A model generated the notes under the pieces. The model saw only the letters and a program-made list of their open reading frames with translations, had not been told where the DNA came from and did no database searches. From Gari tellinella (taxonomy: Eukaryota > Mollusca > Bivalvia > Cardiida > Psammobiidae): a DNA stretch of 64,000 nt. The stretch is taken from contig OV277862.1 of assembly GCA_922989275.2 (NCBI GenBank), positions 44,727,786 to 44,791,785 of the forward strand, in the 5' to 3' direction. Shown piece by piece: positions 54,693-64,000 of the stretch (the first letter of the stretch is position 1; each line of letters starts with the position of its first letter). Both the position numbers and the translations under genes were made by a program.

Positions 54693-55950
54693 TATATACA
54701 TATACATAAGAATTGGAACGAAAGCAAAAGTTTATTTGGTTCTTCTCCTAGGCATAGCAGAAATTATATTACGACAAACACATGGTAATTCAATCAGAAC
54801 ATGAATATGATATCGGTCAAAATCGTGACATAATGCATTTAACATTACAAACATATTCCGGAAAAATGTTCAATTTGTCTGTGAGTGTTGAAATAAAATT
54901 AAGCACGAGAAGATGATGAGGAGGTTGAGAGAATTTTGATTAGTATGTCTACCTTCACGTTCACAATGTATGACACTGTTCAGAGTATAATACGTTATGT
55001 TTCCTATTTGAACGAAACAAAATGCAATGCCATAAAATGGCGAAAGGAATAATTTTTAAAATCAAAATTTTGTCAATGGATTTGAATGGAGTGAATGTAA
55101 ATATTTGAAACATGTTCATCGACAATATCCGTATGTCAAGTTAAAAGTGGCTTAACCATATCTATAGTGCGTTCAAGTACTGTATCGGAGAACGGCAACG
55201 TTAACCGATGCAATCAACCCTTATAGTACGACATATAACGTTCTCCAATACTCTCCAAAAATAACTCAATGCTCCCCCATGTTTATTAACTTTTCAAGGG
55301 GACGAACGATTTATGTACGGATCGGAATAACACACGCAAAAGTGTACTAATCAACTGAAATGCATCAATTTTACCGCATACAAAAATAAAATTTAGCAGC
55401 TTTGTTTGATACATTAAGTATCGGAAAATTTTGGTTTATTGATGAGAAACTAACCCGGGACTGTTCGCTGGTTTGTGTTAACTCATTTGGTCGCGATTTT
55501 GTTTTTATTGTTCGTGTTGGCTCACTACCTCTGAGGCCGTTTGCCCCGTTCGCAATCGATATCGTGCAAACATGTCGTTTTCGTTAAATTGTTAGATTTT
55601 TGATGCAATCGATGGCCATCGATACGGTAACTGAACGCGCTAATGATAAGCCACGGGTATGTTCGTCTGTCCAGAGCGATTGCGAGTTTTTTGTACATTA
55701 TACATAATTCTAACACTACCTGAAGCTTACGTCATAAAAATAAATAATACAGAGACACGTTCTCTAGTCTGCAAATGTAAACACGTAAACTATATCTAAC
55801 CATACTATTGTCCGATTTTTCTGAACTGTCCGAGTTATTTATTAGAACAGAATAGTTAATAATGGTAAATATTTAAGCATTGTAACATCGAATATATAAT
55901 CGTCCACTTTCCTACTTGAGATAAGTATGGTCCTCGTGCAGCACTAACTT
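54693..55950. other. Intron sequence, no exon seen
   Basis: Contains a decayed family A scrap near 54980-55070 (ATAATACGTTATGTTTCC) and the dispersed repeat with AATGTAAATATTTGAAACAT. No domain-like translation. Confidence 0.4.
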
Positions 55951-56180
55951 TACTGATATTTTATTCTTTCCCACTAAACGCATTTATATACTAAAACTAT
56001 TATTGCCATTGCAAACAGGCTGGAGCCAGATCAGACGCCGGGTAACCTGGCGTCTGATCAGGCTCCAACCTGTTTGCTTCTCAGATAAAACATATAGTTA
56101 AATTTCTAAAAGTAAATTTCAACAGTTTAGTGCTTCGAGTTTGCCTTTAAACGGGAAAGAATAATGTATCCTCTACTGTA
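55951..56180 (+). mobile_element. Family A element, diverged left end
   Basis: TACTGATATTTTATTCTTTC at the left and AATGTATCCTCTACTGTA at the right. Core CAAACAGGCTGGAGCCAGAT with near-perfect inverse: the two arms share the same substitutions (CAGGCTGG, CCAACCTG). Confidence 0.85.
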
Positions 56181-56762
56181 CATTGCGCACACAAATTACA
56201 GCTATCCGTATATCTAACTGGATGTGGAGAAAACTCATCCCTTTTATAGTTTTAGAATGTTCCAATGTAAAATTAACTTGGACAGGTCAGACAAAAACAC
56301 TTATACGTTTCGTCTGCACACAAAATCCGAAGTAATTTCACATGTCAAAATGTGTAAACACCGCTGATCTGGCATGATGATGTCGATACATAGCGTAAAT
56401 GGTTTCGTTGCTCGCTCTTTTGTGAAAGATGAAGCATTTAACGAATCAGAATGCTGTTTCTGTTGCGCTAGTGTCATTTACTTGTAAAACATCAGGGTTG
56501 AGAGTCATGTAAAAGTAATACAACAGCCAAATTTTCAAAGCCATTGTCAACGCCCCCGGTTAAATGTTTTCTCCGTGAAAATTATTTTCATCGGAACGGT
56601 CTTAGAATTTTAAGAAAAACAGATGCGTAGCTATGCAATTGTGTACAATATATTAAAGTTAGTCGTTGGGGCATTTAAGCCTCGTGATCTATTGGTTCTA
56701 CAGTTCAACTCATAACTGTGTTCTAATGCACGAGAATACACAGCTACATTTTTTGTTATGTC
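56181..56762. other. Intron sequence, nothing recognised
   Basis: AT-rich; no repeat structure or exon signal. Confidence 0.4.
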
Positions 56763-57009
56763 TTAACCTCTTCACTATCAATGACGCGTTGAAGCGCGCT
56801 TGCAAACACTATGGGTCCTTCTCAAACCGCGCGTAACGCGTCGTCTTATCAGGACCCAAACGTTTTGACATTCTTATCGATATTTATTAAGCCATATAAC
56901 ATTAAATCTAACTTTGAAACGTGTCTTGTAGACAACATTACTAAAGCATACGACAATAAAACGGCGAAGGGGTAAATATCTCCCGAATAATTTGATCATG
57001 AAAGGGTTA
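56763..57009 (+). mobile_element. Family J element
   Basis: TTAACCTCTTCACTATCAAT and GATCATGAAAGGGTTAC ends. Hairpin ACCGCGCGTAACGCGTCGT with GTCCTTCTCAAAC arms. Matches 25093-25352 along its whole length. Confidence 0.8.
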
Positions 57010-58183
57010 CATTTGTAAAGATAGGAATAAACAACATCAAGATGTTGTTTATTCCTTAGATTCATATTTATATCTTTTGTCGTGTCCATTTAATGTGTAG
57101 TTTGACTAGATTTGTTTTCATGTATATGAATTTAGCACATGGCTTGGAGCTCTTGGCCAATCAGTTTAATTGAAAAAACCATGAAATAACTAACCCACTG
57201 TTCACTTATTCCATGCTTCCGTCATCTTAAGGCAATTTGACGTCACAACCCTAGCAGTCCCCCGAGCTACCTTTTGCCTCCACTGTAAGCTTAACGATAA
57301 ATAATCGGAATAAACACCAGATCAAGGATTTAAACTAAAGCAATACGGTAATTCCACAATATCAAAAATAGATCTAGATCATCCCCATCCCTCTGGACCT
57401 AGATAAATGCATTGTTTCAGTTGTAGATGTAAAAAACCGGGATATGCATGTCTAGATTGTCTTTACTAAACAGCTGAGATCAGAGGGGAACTGCACACGC
57501 TTGATGACGTCATATTATGTACAGTGAGACCTAAACTTTAAAGGCAAATAATAATGAATTGTGCTTACAAATAGAGCTTCAATAAGCGTTATTTATGTTG
57601 GTGTTGAAGCATGCTTAATGTCTCAAACTACACATTGAAATAACCGTTCGATTAAAGTAAAATATTACATTTAAAATGACTTTTTCGTCTAAAACACAAA
57701 GCAGAAACGAAGGGTCTTCTTGTTTTTCCTCGAGCCCTAGCCAGTGCTAAATAGGTTAGACCATTGTTGCGCGCGAATAAACGAAACATACGAGGGCTGT
57801 CCCAAAACACCGTGGACTAATATTTTTTTGGAAGAACCCGACGTAATATTTCTTTGATTTTTTTACCAATGCTATTTCAAACATTTTTACATTTGAATAA
57901 GAAATAATAAGGTTCCTGAACACACCTGACCCTATTTTATTTGTAAATAATCATTGTTGGTTAGATTATGCGGCGCACGCCAAAATCTTAAAGGTAGATT
58001 TAAAGAGGTAGATTTTACAACATCCTACATAGCAACTTCGAAACGGAATTTGCGCAAAATTGCGTCATGAATGTTGACGTTGTTATATATGACGTCATCC
58101 TGGAAAATATCGTTAACGTAGCGTCATTTAAAAATAAGATATCTAGTTATGGCGAATGATACTGTGTTCTTAAGACGCCAGAA

Positions 58184-58630
58184 ATGACGACGTCAGAGGA
58201 AAAGGCGGCGCAGCAGAATGTCATAGAATACTGCTTTGAGTTGAATTTGATCCCGAAACAGACGTTAAAACAATTACAATCATCAGAAATGTATCAATCA
58301 GCATCTCGCTTGCTGGTGTTCAAATAGTATACGCGATTTTTAGAAGGATGGGTTGAGAAAAATAATGTAAAGATTGGACGGCCGGAAGAAATTGACGGTT
58401 TCATTGTAGAAAACGCGAGGAGCGTCATGAATGGTGATCGGCGTCTTGCGGTGAGATAGAATGCTGCACTCCTCGGGTCAGCAAATTGTCTGTATACCGA
58501 CTTTTACGTGAGAAACTAAACATGTCGAGAGTCGGTGCTATATGGGTGCCACGCTTGTTAAGTGCAGAAGAAAAAGAAAGATGTGTCCAGGTATCAACGC
58601 TCTTTTTTAAGACGATATTCGAGAGATTAG
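58184..58630 (+). pseudogene. Broken mariner transposase (DNA-binding half)
   Basis: From ATG at 58184 the frame reads QQNVIEYCFELN, YTRFLEGW, GRPEEIDGFIVENARSVMNG and DRRLAVR, the N-terminal helix-turn-helix region of mariner transposases. In-frame stops interrupt it at two places (after LLVFK and after LAVR), and a frameshift leads to SVYRLLREKLNMSRVGAIWV and PRLLSAEEKERCVQVS. The catalytic D,D34D half is missing after about 58630. Dead. Confidence 0.9.
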
Positions 58631-58796
58631 GACTTTTTCAGCAAACACCCATCACACAGATCAATTGCATACGATGCGAGAGAAGTGACCGGGGTTCATT
58701 TCCAAACTTAGAAAAGTAACATATTTTACCAGGTTGTATCGCTTCGTGCCACATTTCCCAGCATGCACATTTTGAACTTGCCGTGCTGTGCGTCAA

Positions 58797-58999
58797 CAGG
58801 GCTGCAATTTCCCCGGAATTTTCCGAAATCTTTTAGTTTTTATGCTAGCAGATGGTAGCTTAAAGCAGGTTGAAAGTAAAGCAGAATGTGCCTCAATGCA
58901 CATTCTGCTTTACTTTCAACCTGCTTTAAGTAATCGCGCTAGAAAAATAGAAAATTTTGAAATCTTAGGATTTTGCAAGATCAACTTATGGCAGCCCTG
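58797..58999 (+). mobile_element. Family C' element nested in the mariner relic
   Basis: CAGGGCTGCAATTTCCCCGG and CAACTTATGGCAGCCCTG ends, flanked by CGTCAA and CGTCAG (imperfect 6 bp duplication). Perfect core-2 hairpin around AATGTGCCTCAATGCACATT. Confidence 0.88.
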
Positions 59000-59345
59000 C
59001 GTCAGCGAAAATGCATCGATCACCACTACAAGTATTTTGAAAAGGAGTGACGTCGATAACGTCGTAACGTTAACTAGTGTGCGCCGGGGTTACACAGATA
59101 GGGTATTTCAAAATACTCTGTGCTAATCAGTTTTAAAGATAACACGTTAAAACTTCACACAGGTTTACATAAACCCTATGTTTATATATACTGATGACCG
59201 TTTGTCTCTGCTATTTTAACGAACAATTTTATAAGAAAAGTCTACGATGTTTTGGGACAGCCCTCGTAGGTCTCGGGGGCTACGCCGCGAATAAACGACA
59301 TAGTTCTCGGGGGATAGGCCCCCTCGAACTATATCGTTTATTTGC

Positions 59346-60060
59346 GCTCAACCACACAGTGTATAAACGAACTGTACCATAACCGAATCTTGCGACTAGA
59401 TTGTAACGATTCTATCGATTCAGTGCGAAACGCTGACATGTACGGAAGGTGTTTTCCTCTCTTTTCATTGTTTTCTAAATAGATCACTAAGAAAAGCAAA
59501 CGTACATTATACTATGTATTGATTTAAGATATTTACTTGACTGTCATTTTTCCGTTATCAAGCTTTCCAAAGAAAATATTTCCATAACATCACCAAACAC
59601 CTGGCTATATTTACACCAGGCCGTGTTTACAAACGTGTTAAATACGCAATTTTTACGCAGCCTGACATCTAATCGGGCGTTAAAATTTGAGAAAATTATC
59701 TACTCTTCTTTCGATAGAAGTACAAGCACAATAGTTGTGAAATTTAACGAAATACCCACGTTGAAAGTACTGCACCGATGAAACTGAAACTGTATCGTTT
59801 ACTGAATCAGACTACATGCTGATCTGAATGATTATAGGGACTATTCTGTATGAATTACAGCGATCTTACGGTAACGTTTTCAGACGACTCTGGGATCGTT
59901 TTAGGTCCAAAACGCACTTTTTTTTACTTAACAAAATTAAATAAATCTCTTTTCAACCCTTTACCTGACAATGCCTCCTTTTGACAATTTGCTTTTTCAG
60001 AAAACAAACAGAGTTACAGAGTGACAAAATTGAAGCGGTGTGAATAGAAATATATTCAGC
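59346..60060. other. Intron sequence, nothing recognised
   Basis: No repeat structure, exon or RNA signal seen. Confidence 0.4.
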
Positions 60061-60079
60061 GAAAACTCAACCAATTCTA

Positions 60080-61190
60080 ATATGTTCGTGTTACAGGCCA
60101 CCAAAGCAAAATGATTTTAATGAAGAATTTGAAAAATGATTTGAAAATCAGAAGTGATATAGAATGGTTCGTTTAATGTGATTTTAACATTTGCCAGACC
60201 CAGAAAAAGGTGAACTTTTAGACAATCATACCAAGTTGCTAAACATGTTTAATCTTACTCAACTGATCACTAGTCCTACTAGAATTACTAACAACACTCA
60301 GTCTTTATTAGACCATGTTCTTATTAGACACCCCGAAAAAATATCACAGTCTGGCACACTTCCTTTGAATATAAGCGATCATTTACCAACAAACTGAACT
60401 AGGAAAGTAACAAAAGGAAAATTTCATAAGCATAACACTGTCAAAACATTACAGGAGATTTTATTGCCAACTTAAAACAAAAATTGGGATAAAATGTTTA
60501 TAGTTGAATCCATACATGAAACTTATATTCTCCCACAAATATCCATCTTATATCTATATCTTGTAGCAAATGGTTAATCGATAAAAAAAAACTCTCGTTA
60601 CATCTCGGAAAAACAGAAAGTATTTAGTTTGGATCTCGAATAAAATTAAATAAAATCAAAAACTTTTCCGTGATTGTAACTGTCATGAAATCAAACCTAC
60701 AAGTGCAGTTAAATATGCAGACATGTCAGGAAGATTCCATTGTAAATAATATTATCAAGAAAATAAACTCTAGAATTAAATTTTATATCGCCAGCAGGAT
60801 TGAACACTATTCTTTAATACAATGCCATTTAGATTACGCATCCTTCCCGTAGTTCTGTGATCTTACTAAAACCCTGAAAAACAAACACAAACTACAGGTT
60901 GCACAAAACAAAGTGCTTTTCATTCATAATTAACATTGTAGAACATTTCTTCGTGTGGCAGATCTTAGATTTTAAATTTGGAATATAGATGTAAACAATT
61001 ACGACTAAATCATGTTTATATAAATATTGATAACCAATCCCCAAGCATGTATGAACACTTTACAAAAATGAGAGGTATCCAATGTTATGGAACTAAATCT
61101 AATGTAAAAGATCATTATCATGCCCCTCCAGTTGATCCCTGTACTTTTACTTCCAAATCGTTTTACCATAATGCACATATGTTTAATTAA
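60080..61190 (+). pseudogene. Decayed LINE with internal deletions
   Basis: Blocks occur in the usual LINE order but in changing frames. Endonuclease: YRPPKQNDFNEEFEK near 60097, and NLTQLITSPTRITNN with LLDHVLIRHPEK and ISDHLP (60250-60400). RT thumb: LGKTES followed by FGSRIKL (about 60607). C-terminal part: LIQCHLDYAS, DLTKTLKNKHKLQVAQNKV, then YRCKQLRLNHVYINIDNQSP and SMYEHFTKM (60985-61070). The catalytic RT palm is gone and stops are frequent. Confidence 0.8.
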
Positions 61191-61663
61191 TGTCACTCAA
61201 GATCCCTATGTGACAGCTTGGACCATGTTGGAAATAAGTTTTGTTATTTATGGGCAACACTTCTCGGGCAATCCTGTGCACCATTTCTTTTCCTAAATGT
61301 CCATAATATCCTAATTATATATTGGCGTAAAATAACAACTGAATCTATTTGTGATTTTTTGTTCTTAATGTGCTATCTATTTTGTAAAGTGAATCTAGTT
61401 TTTGATAATTTTAACAATATGTACATGTTTATTTATTATTATATGTTTTCATAAACATGTGTACAAATAATTTTTTATTTTACTATTATTATTACAAAGT
61501 AGAACCAGAACAGAGCTGCTTCTAACAATTTTACGGCACTGGCTTGTCCCAACTGGCGATCAAACCCGCTACTTCCAACCCCGAAGCTGATGCCGACATT
61601 TTGTTTATGGTTGCACAAGCAATGAAGTCCTTGATTAAGTTTATATATACCGGTAGTTAAAAC
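61191..61663. other. Intron sequence, possible LINE 3' tail
   Basis: GGACCATGTTGGAAATAAGT near 61221 could be LINE 3' untranslated sequence. Otherwise AT-rich with nothing recognised. Confidence 0.35.
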
Positions 61664-61806
61664 ACTTTTCCTCCCTGAAACCTCAAATGGACAATTCTAA
61701 TTTTCAATTTAGTCTGGTCCATTTTTTTTACTTTTAAGGGTTCATTTTTGCAATATATGTCAAAGTGGCAAACAGTGAAGACCCTGATCAGAGGACTCCA
61801 TTGAAA
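61664..61806 (+). mobile_element. Family E element, right half missing
   Basis: CTTTTCCTCCCTGAAACCTC to GCAAACAGTGAAGACCCTGA and AGAGGACTCC, ending at the middle of the hairpin. Confidence 0.75.
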
Positions 61807-61849
61807 CCAATATCAATGTTTTCAACGCAAAATACGCTTAAGATCCAAA

Positions 61850-61924
61850 TTTTAAATCCGAAGATTTGGGAAAAAATCCGTATGTCCGAAGAGTTCGTAA
61901 AAATACGGATAAATGGCAGTCCTG
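61850..61924. repeat. Family C' end fragment
   Basis: AATCCGAAGATTTGGGAAAA and GGATAAATGGCAGTCCTG match the right end of 8166-8420. Confidence 0.6.
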
Positions 61925-62685
61925 TGATATAATAACAAAACAGTATGCAGAATTGGTGAAATCATGTTTCGCGAATCGCAATGTGTCATACACATTTCAG
62001 AAAATTAGGTCGAAATGGTCGGTTGCATGCATGACCACACTATACATGTAAATGGTAGTAGATATTTGCACGTTTATATACGTACCACCCTGGTACAACT
62101 TTTAAGAAGAAATCATAAAAATAAATCAAGCAGAATTTGCGAAATCGTGTATAGCTAGTCGCTATATGTCATAAACATTTCAGGGGAATCTAGTCTCTAT
62201 ATATCATACAGACACGTTGGTGGGTAGTCGCTATAAATGATAGTAGATTATTGCAATATATGATACAGTCTACATGTAGAAAGTTTGCATACATTTACAA
62301 TCAAATGGCGATTTAAAATAAACAAAAGGTGGTGGCTTTGTTTAACAGTCTATTTAGATACCATACAGTACAGTTTTGTAATGTATACGATTAAAACAAA
62401 GGACATTTTCAAAGAACTGTTCCCAAATTTGAGAGGGAAATCGACACTATGTGTTGATTTTTAATCAGATCACCATTGCCTCTCTACGTACATACTTACA
62501 AGTGTACTACGATACAATATACATATATAATGGCGATTATTACTTACGTTCGCTCGCATTGGTTCGAAGAAAATATCCAAAATTAACATGTTTAGTTAAG
62601 GCCTGTGAAGAAATGTCAACATTTGTTGTTAAATCTAGTCGCTCTATCCGGTTATGGTACAGTTTGTTTATACACTGTGAACCAT
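61925..62685. other. Intron sequence, nothing recognised
   Basis: AT-rich, short frames only. Confidence 0.4.
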
Positions 62686-63400
62686 GGTCTAACCTATAAC
62701 GATATAGAGCGAGGGGGATAGCCCCCGAGAACTATGTCGTTTATTCGCGCGCATCCATGGTCTAACCTATTTGACGTCACAATCCTAGCAATCCTCCGAG
62801 CGATCCACCGCGAAAACCTTTTGCCTGCACTGTAGGCTTAACGATAAATAACCTGAATAAACACCTGATCAAGGAGTTAAACTTAAGCATTACAGAAATT
62901 TCACAGTAACAATAATAGATCTAGATCTACTCTGTCCCTCTGGACTCTGGACCTAGATATGTGCATGGTTTCAGCTGTAGATTAAAAAACCGGGATATGC
63001 ATGTCTAGATTTGTTTTAAAAAAAGCTGAGTCAGAGGTTAACTGCACTCGCTTGATGACGTTATATTATGTACAGTGAGACCTAGGCTTTAAAGGAAAAT
63101 GAGTAACGAATTGTGCTTCAATAAGCGTTATTATGTTGGTGTTATCGCATGCTGAATGTTTCAAACTTCACATTGAAATAACCTTTCAATTGTAGTAAAA
63201 TATTACTAATAAAGAGACTTTTTCGTCTAAAACAAAATGCAGAAACGAAAGGTCTTCTTATTTTCCTCGAGCCAAAGCCAGTGCTAAATATTAGTAAATA
63301 GGTTAGACCATGGTTGCGCGCGAATAAACGACATAGTTCTTGGGGGCTATCCCCCTCGCTCTATATTGTTTATTCGCGCTAAACCATAGTCTAACCTATA
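62686..63400 (+). mobile_element. Repeat D, uninterrupted copy with hairpin ends
   Basis: Begins GGTCTAACCTATAACGATAT with GAGCGAGGGGGATAGCCCCC and ends with the inverse order (GGGGGCTATCCCCCTCGCTC, CATAGTCTAACCTATA). Each end repeats GGTCTAACCTA on both sides of a small hairpin. About 715 bases; behaves as a non-autonomous element. Ends 23 bases before exon 2 of the second SRCR gene. Confidence 0.75.
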
Positions 63401-63423
63401 TACGTGTCAATGTTTGTTTGTAG

Positions 63424-63656
63424 TTGCCATACTGTGTAGCACAGGACAGCTGTACAATTCCAAAACAAGGAATGCGGTTATGTGACGGTGGGAGACAAGG
63501 GGTGTGTGATGCGTCGAAGGGGCGGATCGAAGTCCTACACCAGGATACATGGCATACGGTTTGTGATGACTTTTGGGGTGACACAGGTAGTCATGAAGTT
63601 CACGGGAACTTTGCCGACACTAATTCAAAAGTAACGTGTCGCATGCTGGGCTACAC
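63424..63656 (+). CDS. Second PAN/apple-SRCR gene, exon 2
   Basis: After TGTTTGTTTGTAG the exon begins [10 protein letters not shown] and continues [31 protein letters not shown] and VTCRMLGYT, then GTAAGT. It starts in phase 0 and ends in phase 2, exactly like exon 2 of the gene at 25650, and carries the first half of the SRCR domain. The second half, by analogy a short third exon, is beyond the window. If joined to 52497-52781 the intron is 10.6 kb and filled with transposons. An unseen different first exon is possible. Confidence 0.82.
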
Positions 63657-64000
63657 GTAAGTTACGCTTACCCATTTCATTGTACAACTGATATTGTATT
63701 AGACTGCTATTTATCGTTACGCAGAATAGTGGACATTCAGGTGGCTCACTTGTCTCATTTTCGCGATTTAAAATAAGAAGGGCACTTTTACATAACTTGT
63801 AATAAATTTTTTCTGGACAGATATCGTTCCTGTGCAAACGGTCCGTGTTAGCTTAATCATTTTCTTTTATAATGAAATTGTTTTGAAAAAATATTTTAAT
63901 AAGATTTTGGTCCTTTTTTAAGTTGAAAATGACACCTCTTAATCACATTAAACAAAGAGTAAAATGCTGAAAATAAGCCTCGACAAGGTTAATATACTAC
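63657..64000 (+). other. Intron 2 of second SRCR gene (partial)
   Basis: Starts with the GTAAGT donor. No exon 3 and no repeat recognised before the window ends. Confidence 0.5.

Larger units (their letters stand above)
57791..59266 (+). mobile_element. Mariner element relic with TIRs and TA duplication
   Basis: CGAGGGCTGTCCCAAAACAC at 57791 and the inverse ATGTTTTGGGACAGCCCTCG ending at 59266; TIRs of about 27 bases. TA flanks at 57789-57790 and 59267-59268. Contains a broken transposase and a nested family C' element. At about 1.48 kb it is near the usual mariner length only because of the nested insert. Confidence 0.92.
57239..59345 (+). repeat. Repeat D, copy interrupted by a mariner relic
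   Basis: GACGTCACAACCCTAGCAGT to GCGCGCGAATAAACGAAACA (57239-57788), continuing after the mariner with GCGAATAAACGACATAGTTC (59285 onward). Matches 62686-63400. Confidence 0.8.

Noticed and set aside
2951..56070. Regularly recurring palindromes considered as a CRISPR-like array
   Set aside because: The copies are dispersed over kilobases, lie inside elements with target duplications, occur in both orientations and have no uniform spacers. The genome is eukaryotic.
63396..63584. Minus-strand frame opposite SRCR exon 2
   Set aside because: Shadow of the real exon.

Overview
The window looks like an animal nuclear genome, most likely an invertebrate and probably a bivalve mollusc. The evidence is spliced genes with GT/AG introns, secreted scavenger-receptor (SRCR) genes, an NRF-6-like acyltransferase tail, Penelope-type and CR1-like retroelements, and a very dense load of short palindromic DNA transposons. 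The species assignment is inference. No prokaryotic gene organisation is present, and most short open frames are chance translations of repeats.

Three host loci are supported, all on the + strand. (1) The last two exons of an NRF-6-like multi-pass acyltransferase lie at 292-434 and 1062-1178. (2) A complete three-exon gene spans 25650-28840 and encodes a small secreted protein with a signal peptide, a six-cysteine PAN/apple-like domain and one SRCR domain. (3) The first two exons of a paralogue lie at 52497-52781 and 63424-63656. They share exon order and intron phases with the complete gene, are separated by a 10.6 kb intron, and the third exon is beyond the window.

Nearly everything else is mobile DNA. 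Retroelements: two 5'-truncated LINEs (10838-12187 and 22965-24470, both -), a decayed LINE (60080-61190, +), a Ty3/gypsy pol remnant (35944-36420) and a Penelope-like GIY-YIG fragment (41486-42740) with 258 bp inverted arms. Each arm carries a sequence that fits the hammerhead ribozyme core. DNA transposons: a mariner relic with TIRs and TA duplication (57791-59266), a nested set at 36610-41401 (CACTA-type ends enclosing a 3.7 kb element with ~500 bp TIRs), a 4.2 kb inverted-repeat element (48164-52367), and more than 40 copies of miniature palindromic elements.

The most unusual signal is the construction of these miniature elements. Two long hairpin cores recur inside elements with quite different ends. 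Core 1 (AAACAGTTTGGA..GATCAGACGCC) occurs between TA-flanked ends (families A and F), TTAA-flanked CCCTTT ends (families E and J) and GGGCCCGTTT ends (P). Core 2 (TTAAAGCAGGTTGAAAGTAAAGCAG) occurs between TA-flanked pogo-like ends (B), TTAA-flanked ends (C) and CAGGGCTGCC ends with a 6 bp duplication (C'). A segmental duplication inside the window (3175-5472 versus 6964-9847) gives matched empty and filled sites that directly show the target duplications TA, TATA and TTTCTT. A dispersed repeat at 16.1 and 29.1 kb supports TTAA for family C.

Family names (A, B, C, C', E, F, G, H, J, K, L, M, N, P, Q and so on) are working labels used only in this annotation.
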